From Nocardiopsis kunsanensis DSM 44524 (GTDB lineage Bacteria > Actinomycetota > Actinomycetes > Streptosporangiales > Streptosporangiaceae), in NCBI RefSeq assembly GCF_000340965.1, contig NZ_ANAY01000002.1:186001-250000 (forward strand): a DNA stretch of 64,000 nt. The letters are read 5' to 3'. Position numbers and translations under genes: made by a program. A model generated the notes under the pieces. It was not told the DNA's origin. It did no database searches and worked only from the letters and a program-made list of their open reading frames with translations. How positions within the stretch are numbered: position 1 is the stretch's first letter; every line of letters starts with the position of its first letter. Positions 42,578 through 50,499 of the stretch are shown in pieces.

Positions 42578-44674
42578 TCAGGGACGCGGCCCCGGCCCCT
42601 CCCGCTCGGACTCCACACGCTCGGCCTCGGACACGTTGCCGGCGTCCCGGTACAGCCCCGCGGCGGCCGTCAGGTGTTCGTCCCTGACCTGCGCGTCCCG
42701 GACCGTCGCCGCCAGTGTCTCCAATGTGTGCGCCCGTTGCAGGGGCATGTCACGTTCGACGAACCCCTTCAGGGCCTCACGGAGTTCGACCCCCGCCGCC
42801 TCGGTCTCACCCAGGACACAGAGTGCCCGGCCCAGCTCCGAGCGGACCTTGGCGACGTTGACCGCGTCCGGAGCCCGGTGCTGTCCCGGCTCGGCGAAGA
42901 CCGACAGGGCGCCCTCCAGACGCTCACGCGCCTCGGCGCACCGGCCGAGCGCGATCTGGGAACGGGCGATGAGCAGATCGGCCACGGCCAGAGCCTGGGG
43001 ACGGTGGAGCTCTTCCTTGAGCTGTCGCACGTGCGACAGCCGTTCCACGGCCCGCGTGTGATCACCGCGGCGTTGGGCCACAATCCCGAGGACCTCGTGA
43101 GAGGCCGCCAGCTCCATGGTGTCTCCGGCGGGTTCGGCCAGTTCCAAGGAGTGTGCGACCACAGCCTCGGCCTCGTCGAACGCGCCGCGGTCGAGGTGGG
43201 CCACGCCCAGCAGGTTGCCGAACCGGATCCGTGCCCGGGTGTCGCCGGCGGCGACCGCTGCCTCGTGTCCCTGGCGGAGCAGGGCCGTGCGTTCGGAGGT
43301 CCGTCCGGCCTCGGCCAGGTACACCGTCGCGGCCTCGGCCGTGGCGATCACCGTCCGGTGGTCACCGGCCGCCCCGCTCTCACCGACGACGGCGGCGAGA
43401 ACGTCCGCGGCCGTGTGCAGCCAGTTCCGCGCCTCCACCACCTCATCGGCCCCCACAGGCCCGGTGTCGGCGTCCGGTACGGCACCCAGCAACGGACGCC
43501 GGGTCAGCAACGAGGCCGCCCGCACGGCCGCGTCCCGGTAGAAAGAACACAGGGCGCCGAGCCGCTCGCGTCGCACGTGTTCGGCCCCGGCGCGTTCCTC
43601 GGCGACGGAACCGACGAGGCTGCCGACCGTCAACCACACCGAGCGCCGTGATCCCACCCTGCGCGCCAGGGAGTGGGTCGCCAGTTCGTTGAGGCCCTCG
43701 CGCATACCCGCAGGGTCGCCCAGCACACTTTGCAGGGAACGCAGGTCGATGGTCGTGCCGAGCGCGGCGTGCGCACCGACGGCCCGGAAGACCCGGCCTG
43801 CAGGCTCGGTCAACGCGGCGACGTGTGCGGCGATCCGGTCCCGCGGGTGCTCTCCCCCGCCCTCCTCCAGGTGGGTGATGAGGTCTTCGAGACCGGAGAA
43901 GGGACGCTGGTCCAGATACGCGATGGCCAGGCGGGCGAGTACGGGCAGGCCGTGGCAGAGACCCACCAGGCGGTCGAAGGTTCCCTCCAGGACCCCCTCC
44001 AGGGCGTCCTCCGGCAGGCCCTTGCGGAGAATCTCCGCGACGGCTTCGTCTTCCAGTTCCCCGACGTGCACGGGCAGTTCCTTCCCCACGTTTCCGACAC
44101 GAGGCAGCGCTTCGAGCGAGGTGACCAGCAGCAGGCATCTGGATCGCCCTGGCAACAGCGCACGGACCTGCCCAGCGCCGACCGCGTTGTCCAGGACCAG
44201 AACGAAGGTCCGGCCGGCCGTGAGTCTCAGGAAGAGGTCCCGCTTGGCCGCCGGGGTGCCGGGGATCTCCTCGGTGCGGGCGCCGCACAGCAGCAACAGG
44301 CGGTCGAGCAGGGCCTCGCCCGGAACGGCCCTGGCCGGGTCGGGTCCGCCGAGGTCGATCTCCAACCCGGCGTCGGGGTAGTGGTCGGCGAGCTCGGTGG
44401 CCAACTGCCGGGCGAGCTCGGAGGTGCCCACCCCCGGAGCTCCGTGCAGTTTGACCAGAGTGGTCCCGTCCTCGGCGCTCCTCTCGTGCACGAGGCGCCG
44501 CACACGCGCCCGGGAGGATTCCCGGTCGGTGAACAGGCGGTCGACCGGGGCGAGGTTGCTGTGCAGCGTGCGTCCACGCGTTCCGGACATGCTCAGGTCC
44601 CCATGGAGGTTGGCGACCTGGACCACCCGTGCGTTTCCGCGGATCTCACCCGTGCTGTTTCCTTCTGTGCTCAC
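42578..44674 (-). CDS. NB-ARC/TPR regulator-like protein with degenerate P-loop (module 1)
   Basis: A 698-residue cytoplasmic STAND-type protein. A short leader, STGEIRGNARVVQVANLHGD, is followed by an NB-ARC domain. The P-loop reads LHGAPGVGTSELARQLATEL: the invariant Lys is replaced (GVGTS at 81-85), so ATP binding may be lost. Walker B-like FVLVLDNAVGAGQVRALLPG and the LPVLARLAI region corresponding to GLPLAL follow. Residues about 420-690 are TPR repeats (for example RTALLRQGHEAAVAAGDTRA). The GTG 44674 is chosen because the leader motif matches that of module 2; the upstream in-frame region lacks homology. There is no DNA-binding domain. It is convergent with the GT-B gene. Confidence 0.8.
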   Translation of the reverse strand: MSTEGNSTGEIRGNARVVQVANLHGDLSMSGTRGRTLHSNLAPVDRLFTDRESSRARVRRLVHERSAEDGTTLVKLHGAPGVGTSELARQLATELADHYPDAGLEIDLGGPDPARAVPGEALLDRLLLLCGARTEEIPGTPAAKRDLFLRLTAGRTFVLVLDNAVGAGQVRALLPGRSRCLLLVTSLEALPRVGNVGKELPVHVGELEDEAVAEILRKGLPEDALEGVLEGTFDRLVGLCHGLPVLARLAIAYLDQRPFSGLEDLITHLEEGGGEHPRDRIAAHVAALTEPAGRVFRAVGAHAALGTTIDLRSLQSVLGDPAGMREGLNELATHSLARRVGSRRSVWLTVGSLVGSVAEERAGAEHVRRERLGALCSFYRDAAVRAASLLTRRPLLGAVPDADTGPVGADEVVEARNWLHTAADVLAAVVGESGAAGDHRTVIATAEAATVYLAEAGRTSERTALLRQGHEAAVAAGDTRARIRFGNLLGVAHLDRGAFDEAEAVVAHSLELAEPAGDTMELAASHEVLGIVAQRRGDHTRAVERLSHVRQLKEELHRPQALAVADLLIARSQIALGRCAEARERLEGALSVFAEPGQHRAPDAVNVAKVRSELGRALCVLGETEAAGVELREALKGFVERDMPLQRAHTLETLAATVRDAQVRDEHLTAAAGLYRDAGNVSEAERVESEREGPGPRP

Positions 44675-44958
44675 GCCTGACGATTCTGGTGCAACCCGGG
44701 ACCGAGCACCAGGGGTGGCGGCGATCGACCGGAACCGGCCACCATCCAGGCACCGGCGAGTACCTCCGTGGTCCTTTCTTCGGCGCACGAGGGGTAACGA
44801 GGGGAGTGGACCGGGCCGTGTGGTGGGATTCCGGCGGGGTTCTTCCGTTTCTGGTGAGGTACGTGCGACCGCTGGGGTGCAGGTGACCGGAGGCGACCAC
44901 CGAGTGGGAGCGATTCCATGGACAATGGTTCCGGGACCACGAGGAAGGGCGGACAGGC

Positions 44959-45873
44959 ATGGGCGTCAGGTTCGGACTATTGGGCACGGGGTTCTGGGCC
45001 AACGAGACACACGCGGCAGCCCTGGACGCCCACCCGGACGCGGAGCTGGTCGGTGTCTGGGGCCGGGATCCGGCCAAGGCGGCGGCACTGGCCGAACGCT
45101 ACGGGGCTCAGGCCCATCAGGACGTCGACGCGCTCCTGAAGGAGGTCGACGCGGTCGCGATCGCCCTGCCGCCCGACGTCCAGGCGGAACTGGCCCTGCG
45201 TGCGGCGCGTGCGGGCTGCCATCTGCTGCTGGACAAACCGGTCTCCCTGTCGACCTCGATGGCCGACCAGCTCACGGTGGAGGCGGAGAGCCGGGAACTG
45301 GCGTCGGTCGTGTTCTTCACGGCGCGGTTCTCCGAGGAGGTCGAGCGTTTCCACTCCGGGGCGCAGGGCCAGGACTGGCACGGTGCGCGGGCACACCTGT
45401 TCGCGTCGATCTTCGAACCCGGGAACCCGTTCGGCGCCTCGCCGTGGCGGCGGGCCAAGGGCGGCCTGTGGGACCTGGGCCCGCACGCGCTCGCGCTGAC
45501 GCTTCCGGTGCTGGGGCAGGTCCAGCGGGTCTCGGCGCTGGCCGGGCCCAAGGAGACGGTGCATCTGTTGACCGAGCACGCCGGGGGCGCGGTGGGTTCG
45601 TTCGCGCTGACGGTGGACGCCCCGACCGCGGCACAGACCTTCGAGGTGGTTCTGCACGGCGAGCAGGGGTGGCGTCCGGTTCCGACCGGCTCCCGGGACC
45701 CGGTGTCGGCGTTCGGAACGGCGGTCGACCGGCTCATCGCGCAGATCGACGGGGAGAAGGGGGATCCCTGCGGGGTGCGGTTCGGCCGTGACGTCGTAGC
45801 GGTGCTGGAGGCGGCGGAGTGGTCGCTGTCGTCGGGGCGTACCGAACGTGTGGCGCCGGCCCCCGGATGGTGA
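44959..45873 (+). CDS. Gfo/Idh/MocA-family oxidoreductase
   Basis: A 304-residue NAD(P)-dependent dehydrogenase. VRFGLLGTGFWANETHAAAL (residues 3-22) is the G-x-G-x-x-A/G nucleotide loop. DAVAIALPPDVQAELALRAA follows, and HLLLDKPVSLSTSMADQL holds the family E/D-K-P motif with the catalytic lysine. GGLWDLGPHALALTLPVLGQ holds the D...H segment typical of the substrate site. Members oxidise sugars, inositols or sugar-nucleotide intermediates. It stands alone between the two NB-ARC modules and could act in the same surface-carbohydrate context as the GT-B genes, which is an inference. Confidence 0.88.
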   Translation: MGVRFGLLGTGFWANETHAAALDAHPDAELVGVWGRDPAKAAALAERYGAQAHQDVDALLKEVDAVAIALPPDVQAELALRAARAGCHLLLDKPVSLSTSMADQLTVEAESRELASVVFFTARFSEEVERFHSGAQGQDWHGARAHLFASIFEPGNPFGASPWRRAKGGLWDLGPHALALTLPVLGQVQRVSALAGPKETVHLLTEHAGGAVGSFALTVDAPTAAQTFEVVLHGEQGWRPVPTGSRDPVSAFGTAVDRLIAQIDGEKGDPCGVRFGRDVVAVLEAAEWSLSSGRTERVAPAPGW

Positions 45874-45910
45874 TCGGAGGTCGGCGCGTGTGCTCGTGCT
45901 CGGCGGCGCG

Positions 45911-46165
45911 TCAGGCGGCGTTCTTGGCGTAGAAACCGTCGGCGAGGTAGACGATCCCCGCGGCCACCAGTACCTGGACCAACAACACCCAGAGGAAGGC
46001 CGTGGCGAAAATGGTGGCGATCCAGCCTCCGACGAAGGCGGCCACGATGCCCAGGACGAGTGTGAGCCAGATGGGCAGGTGTTGTTTGCCCGGGATGATG
46101 AGGCGCCCGAGCGCCCCGATGATCAGCCCGACGATGATCGCACTGAAGATTCCGGTGATCTCCAC
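45911..46165 (-). CDS. GlsB/YeaQ/YmgE-family membrane protein
   Basis: An 84-residue integral membrane protein. MEITGIFSAIIVGLIIGALG, then RLIIPGKQHLPIWLTLVLGI, VAAFVGGWIATIFA and a final hydrophobic segment form the three-helix transglycosylase-associated (GlsB/YeaQ) fold, often induced by general stress. GTG 46165 follows GGGGAGG at good spacing; the longer ORF lacks homology. It is monocistronic, convergent with the oxidoreductase gene. Confidence 0.9.
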   Translation of the reverse strand: MEITGIFSAIIVGLIIGALGRLIIPGKQHLPIWLTLVLGIVAAFVGGWIATIFATAFLWVLLVQVLVAAGIVYLADGFYAKNAA

Positions 46166-46289
46166 GGGTACCTCCCCTTGGTCGGCGCGTTGACGCGCCC
46201 TTTCCGTTCCCTCCCGAGCACGGAGGGACACCGGCACACGCTGCCCTGTATGAACCTTTTATAGGGTTTTTGCGGCCCCGAGTATTGCT

Positions 46290-46309
46290 GCACGTGCATA
46301 AGCATGTGC
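46290..46309. promoter_or_regulatory. Inverted repeat upstream of the second NB-ARC gene
   Basis: GCACGTGC (46290-46297) and GCATGTGC (46302-46309) form an 8-bp inverted repeat with one mismatch, about 90 bases before the NB-ARC start and about 125 bases before the GlsB start on the other strand. It is placed in the divergent promoter region. Its role is unknown. Confidence 0.35.
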
Positions 46310-46397
46310 GCTGCGCAATATCGTGCTCCGTTTTCCGGATACGGAGCGTTTTCTGGGGTATGAGTCCTACGTTCCTGTGGACGTCGAGAGACCCCCC

Positions 46398-48503
46398 ATG
46401 CTCCCCCACGACAGCGACCGGAACCGTGTGACCTCCGATCAGGTGTCGGGGACCGTCGTACAGATCGGCTCCGTCCAGGGCCACGTACACACCGGCACCG
46501 CCCACCTCCCTACCCCTCGTCAGCTGCCCGGTGGACCACGGCTCTTCGCCGACCGCGAGGACGCGGTCCGCCGCCTGCACGAGCTACACGAGGCCGCCGC
46601 ACCTGCGGTCGTGCTGCACGGCACCGGAGGCGTGGGCAAGACCGCGCTCGCCACGCACTTCCTGTCCTCGGTCGCCGACACCTTCACCGACGGGGTCCTC
46701 CACTGCGACCTGCTCGGCTTCAGCGGCGACGCACCCGCCGACCCCGGTGACGTCCTCGACCGTTTCCTGCGCGACCTCGGAGCCGCCCCGGAACACATCC
46801 CCCGCGACCTCGCCGGACGTGTGGCGGCCTTCCGCACCCGCACACACGGGCGCCGGCTCGGGCTCCTCCTCGACAACGCCGTCTCCGCGGCGCAGGTACG
46901 GCCCCTCCTACCGGGCGAAGGCGACCACCTGGTGCTCGTGACCACACGGCTGCACCTGAACGGGTTGCGTCTGGACGGCGCCGAGTTCCTGGAGTTGGGC
47001 CCTCTCGACGGTTCGGGGACGGCCGAACTCGTCCGGCGCATCCTGTCCGACGACCGGCCCCGCGACGAACCCGACTCCCTCCACGCGCTCACCGGCCTCT
47101 GCGCAGGGCTGCCTCTGGCGGTGTGCGCAGCGGTCAGCGGGCTCACCGTCCGACGCCACCAACCGTTGAGCCGGCTCGTCGAACGCCTGTCCCGGGCGCG
47201 CCACCGGTTGAGTGCGTTCGGCGCGGAAACGGAGATGTCTGTGGAAGCGGTGCTCACCGAGTCCTACCGGTGGTTGAGCCCGGACGCGCAGCGTATGTAC
47301 CGGCTCCTGGGGCTGAGCCCCGGGCGGGACCTGACCCCCGAAGCCGCCGGTGCGCTCGCCGGGCTCTCCGAGGAAGAGACCGAGGAGCTGCTCACGGAGT
47401 TGCTCACCGTGAGCCTGTTGGAGGAGGGCGCCGGAGGGCGGTTGCGACAGCACGACCTGACACGGCTGCACGCGCGTGCGCGTGCCGAGGACGAGGGGAC
47501 GGAACAGGAGCGGGAGGAGGCCCTGGACCAGGTCCTGGAGCACTACCTGACCACGGCGGCCGCGGCCGACCAGGTACTCAACCCCGGCCGCTGGCACTTG
47601 GCCCCGGTCTTCGACCGCCTTTCGGCTTCCTCTTTCACCACTCGCGCCGACGCGCTCGCGTGGTCGGAGACCGAGTTGGAGACCTTGCGCTCGTGTGTAC
47701 GGTTCACCCATACCTCCGGACGCCACGAGAGCTGCTGGCAACTGTGTGAAGCTCTACGGAACCTGTTCATTCTGCGCAAGCACTACGCCGTGTGGGAAGA
47801 GTGCTATACGACCGGGCTGGCCTCGGCCAAAGCTCTGGATTCACCGACCGCCCAGGCGAACATGCTCGGCTCTCTTGCGGGCCTGCACCTGGCCTTGGGC
47901 TCCCCAGAGAAGGCGGCGGACCTACAGAGTCAGGCGCACGAGCTGTGGAGGTCGGCGGGCCATGTCCGTGGCCAGGCCTCCGCGTCGGAGGGCTTGGGGG
48001 TGTGCGATCTGACCCGAGGCAGACCGGAACAGGCCCGAATTCACTTCACCGAGTATCTTGCCCTCCACGAGGAGATCGGGGACCTCCGAGGAACGACACT
48101 CGGCCACCGGCGCCTGGGCGAAGCATCGAGAGACTGCCGGGATTTCACCACCGCAGTCGCACACTTCACCTCAGCTCTCGAAGGTTTGCCCGCTGACATC
48201 GAGCCCTATCAGCGCATGCGGACACTGATCGGCTTGTCCGACACCCACATCAGGCGCGGCCACCTCGGGAGTTCGGGCCCCCTCTTGGAGGAGGCCCTGT
48301 CTCTCAGTTTCGCGACGGGCGCGTCAGGCGAGGAAGCGAACGTGCGTTCCCAACTCGCGGAGGTGGCGCTGGGCCGAGGCGCTGTGAGGGAAGCGCGGGC
48401 GCATCTCACCCAGGCGCTCGCGCTCCGATCCGCCCTCCGTGACCCCAGAGCTGAGGAGACACGCCATCGTTTGTCAGGGCTCTCAGAGGCACCTCCTCCA
48501 TAA
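46398..48503 (+). CDS. NB-ARC/TPR protein with intact P-loop (module 2)
   Basis: A 701-residue STAND-type protein. The leader VSGTVVQIGSVQGHVHTG (about 16-33) is a short motif common to actinobacterial NB-ARC proteins. The NB-ARC domain (about 48-330) has Walker A VVLHGTGGVGKTALATHFLS with intact Lys81, GLLLDNAVSAAQVRPLLPG as Walker B and sensor, and GLCAGLPLAVCAAVSGLTV as the GLPLA motif. A winged-helix-like region (LSPDAQRMYRLLGLSPGRDL) leads to TPR repeats (about 480-695). ATG 46398 is chosen over a GTG at 46323 because the leader motif starts just after it. It is related to, but more intact than, the module 1 protein and converges on the GT-B copy 2 gene. Confidence 0.82.
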   Translation: MLPHDSDRNRVTSDQVSGTVVQIGSVQGHVHTGTAHLPTPRQLPGGPRLFADREDAVRRLHELHEAAAPAVVLHGTGGVGKTALATHFLSSVADTFTDGVLHCDLLGFSGDAPADPGDVLDRFLRDLGAAPEHIPRDLAGRVAAFRTRTHGRRLGLLLDNAVSAAQVRPLLPGEGDHLVLVTTRLHLNGLRLDGAEFLELGPLDGSGTAELVRRILSDDRPRDEPDSLHALTGLCAGLPLAVCAAVSGLTVRRHQPLSRLVERLSRARHRLSAFGAETEMSVEAVLTESYRWLSPDAQRMYRLLGLSPGRDLTPEAAGALAGLSEEETEELLTELLTVSLLEEGAGGRLRQHDLTRLHARARAEDEGTEQEREEALDQVLEHYLTTAAAADQVLNPGRWHLAPVFDRLSASSFTTRADALAWSETELETLRSCVRFTHTSGRHESCWQLCEALRNLFILRKHYAVWEECYTTGLASAKALDSPTAQANMLGSLAGLHLALGSPEKAADLQSQAHELWRSAGHVRGQASASEGLGVCDLTRGRPEQARIHFTEYLALHEEIGDLRGTTLGHRRLGEASRDCRDFTTAVAHFTSALEGLPADIEPYQRMRTLIGLSDTHIRRGHLGSSGPLLEEALSLSFATGASGEEANVRSQLAEVALGRGAVREARAHLTQALALRSALRDPRAEETRHRLSGLSEAPPP

Positions 48504-48849
48504 CCGGTCGGTCTGCGGTCCCGCCTTTCCTCCGGAGGTATGGACGGAGCATCTCGGCATAGGCCAGGACCCCATGCCTCCACATGTCCCTGCCCGGTGC
48601 GGCCACGGGAACGGAGATCCCCGCGCTCGTGGTGACGACCCCCTCCACCAGCACGACAGCGCATCCGGGGAAGCGCTCCAGGACCTCCTGTGATGTGCCC
48701 CAGCTCAACGGGGGCGAGAGGACGACGTCAGCGGCGTGGAGCCATTCCCAGGCCTGCGGAACACGGCAGTACACGCACAGTACGTCGACGGCCTCCTCCC
48801 ACGAAGTCAGGCGGAACATCCTCACGGCGCCGGTGTTCACAGACTCCAT
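48406..48849 (-). CDS. Hypothetical protein overlapping the second module
   Basis: A protein of about 147 residues reading MFRLTSWEEAVDVLCVYCRV, then AWEWLHAADVVLSPPLSWGT and FPGCAVVLVEGVVTTSAGIS. The content looks like real protein (ordered hydrophobic pattern), without a recognised family. ATG 48849 overlaps the end of the GT-B gene upstream by 13 bases, as in coupled genes. Its 3' end overlaps the convergent NB-ARC gene by 98 bases, which is unusual. The last 25 residues may be poorly conserved or the true stop may differ. Confidence 0.5.
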   Translation of the reverse strand: MESVNTGAVRMFRLTSWEEAVDVLCVYCRVPQAWEWLHAADVVLSPPLSWGTSQEVLERFPGCAVVLVEGVVTTSAGISVPVAAPGRDMWRHGVLAYAEMLRPYLRRKGGTADRPVMEEVPLRALTNDGVSPQLWGHGGRIGARAPG

Positions 48850-50093
48850 CGGCCGGCTCTCCCTCCTCCGAGGAAGAAGGGATCCTCCACTGGCGAGAGG
48901 AAAGCGGGGAACACAGGTTCGGGCAAGCCCATCAGCCCGTACATGAGCGCCCTCAACCGCACAGCGGACTCCCCCGGGACGGTGGTGACCCGGCGCCGGT
49001 AGTGTGCCTTCGCCTCCGCCCCGTACCGGAAGAGCGCGGAGGCCACCTGTGGCGCGAAGGGCTCGTCCGGCCGGTAACGCGGAGCCGTACAGCACAGGGA
49101 GTCCACAGCGGTACCGGACGCGACCTCGCCTCCGACGCCACCGCCAAGGAGGGGTGCCGCGCCCAGAGCCGCTCCGTATGCCGTCGTGCTTCCGACATCG
49201 CCGACGACCACGTCACTGGCGGCCAGCAATCCCGACCATGGGGAATCGGGCGCCAGGATGCGCAATCCGCAGCTGAGAGCACGGCCGAACCAGAACCGGA
49301 TCTGTCTCGGGCTGTACCGGGCCCATATGCCCGGGTGGAGGAGCGTAACGACCATGTGGTCAGCGGGCAGCTCTCCGACAGCCCGGTCGAGCGCCTCGGG
49401 AGAAAAGCCGAACAAGGAAGCGGGACCCCAGGTCGAGGAGAGGACCACGAGCGTCTGTCCGTCACCCACACCTATGGACCGCCTGAGCTCGCGGCGTCTG
49501 GGCTCAGCAGCCTCGGCCCGGTCGAAAGCGGGATCGCCGACGAGACGGACGACCTCTTGCGTCTCCGGAACGGCCTCGACGAGCAAACGACCGTGGTTCT
49601 CGCTCCCCACTCCGATCGCCGACGCGGTGACGCGCCCGTGCCGGACCAGGGTGGAAGGGACCACGTCCGCCACTGGGGGAGACAGCAGTCCGGGACCGTT
49701 TCCGGGACCCGGCATGTGGAGCTTTCCGGGACCGATCCCGTGGGAGACCGTCAACAACGGCCCGCGAAGCTGCTCGAGGTTGCTGTCGTACCCCGTGTTG
49801 GCCGCCACGACGAGGGCGAACCTGCGCTCGGGATCGGTCGCCCACTCCCATGAGACGACCTTTCCGTCGAAGGTACTCGCGTAGCGCTCCATGGCTTCAC
49901 TGAAGCGTGAGGAGCTTCGCGGGAGGACGTACAGGACTTCGATCCGCCGGTCCCTCTCCAACAGGTCGGGGACGAACTCCTGGAGTCGGTCGGCCGCCGT
50001 CCCGTGTTCGAGGAAGATGGCGACTCGGTGGGACGGGTTCAACGTCATGGCGGACTCGGGGCCCAGGCGGGCCCTGGTTGCGATGGGGGTCAC
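48837..50093 (-). CDS. GT-B-fold protein related to CDP-glycerol glycerophosphotransferases (copy 2)
   Basis: A 418-residue protein homologous to copy 1 at 40817-42541. The second domain aligns block by block: LVVLSSTWGPASLFGFSP, VVTLLHPGIWARYSPRQIRF, and LLAASDVVVGDVGSTTAYGA, against SSTWGTRSLFG, LHPNIWHG and VVGDHGSVSYYSA. The N-terminus SHRVAIFLEHGTAADRLQEF and LLTVSHGIGPGKLHMPG form the acceptor-side domain. It lacks the C-terminal extension of copy 1. GTG 50093 has GAGGA upstream; ATG 50048 is an alternative. It converges on the NB-ARC module 2 gene. The family is often annotated as a hypothetical or GT-B protein in actinomycetes. Activity is unknown. Confidence 0.7.
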   Translation of the reverse strand: MTPIATRARLGPESAMTLNPSHRVAIFLEHGTAADRLQEFVPDLLERDRRIEVLYVLPRSSSRFSEAMERYASTFDGKVVSWEWATDPERRFALVVAANTGYDSNLEQLRGPLLTVSHGIGPGKLHMPGPGNGPGLLSPPVADVVPSTLVRHGRVTASAIGVGSENHGRLLVEAVPETQEVVRLVGDPAFDRAEAAEPRRRELRRSIGVGDGQTLVVLSSTWGPASLFGFSPEALDRAVGELPADHMVVTLLHPGIWARYSPRQIRFWFGRALSCGLRILAPDSPWSGLLAASDVVVGDVGSTTAYGAALGAAPLLGGGVGGEVASGTAVDSLCCTAPRYRPDEPFAPQVASALFRYGAEAKAHYRRRVTTVPGESAVRLRALMYGLMGLPEPVFPAFLSPVEDPFFLGGGRAGRWSL

Positions 50094-50260
50094 ATCCGGT
50101 CCTCTCGGTCGGGGAAGTGGGACCGGAACCCACGCTCACGGCCGGTGCTTGGGATCCGCTGAACGGTCGCCTGCGGGCCGCTTGCGGACCCTTGCACGGC
50201 GCTGGCCCCGCGCTTGCAGAACCCTTGGCGACAGCGTCGGCTCTTTCCCGGGCATACAAA

Positions 50261-50289
50261 ACCCCGCCGGACATATAATCCGACGGGGT
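50261..50289 (-). terminator. Intrinsic terminator on the minus strand
   Basis: The arms 50261-50271 and 50279-50289 pair over 11 bp with one mismatch and a 7-base AT-rich loop. Reading the minus strand, the stem is followed by TTTT. It lies about 210 bases after the SARP gene stop and before the GT-B copy 2 gene. The 400-base gap between those genes holds nothing else clear. Confidence 0.65.
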
Positions 50290-50499
50290 GATTTGCGTCG
50301 CTGTGATCAGCCGCTCTGCGGCCACGTGTCAAGAGGAATACAGTTTGCCAATTCGGCCCCATTCAATAGACGTTCTGCGCAAAACGGGCATACTTGCTGA
50401 TTCGGGCATGGCAGAGCCCATGCCCCGCATGCACCAAAGAGAACGTACAGGCACACAAAGGGTCCGCGCTGGAAAATCAGGCAGATCGGGGTGAAAACT

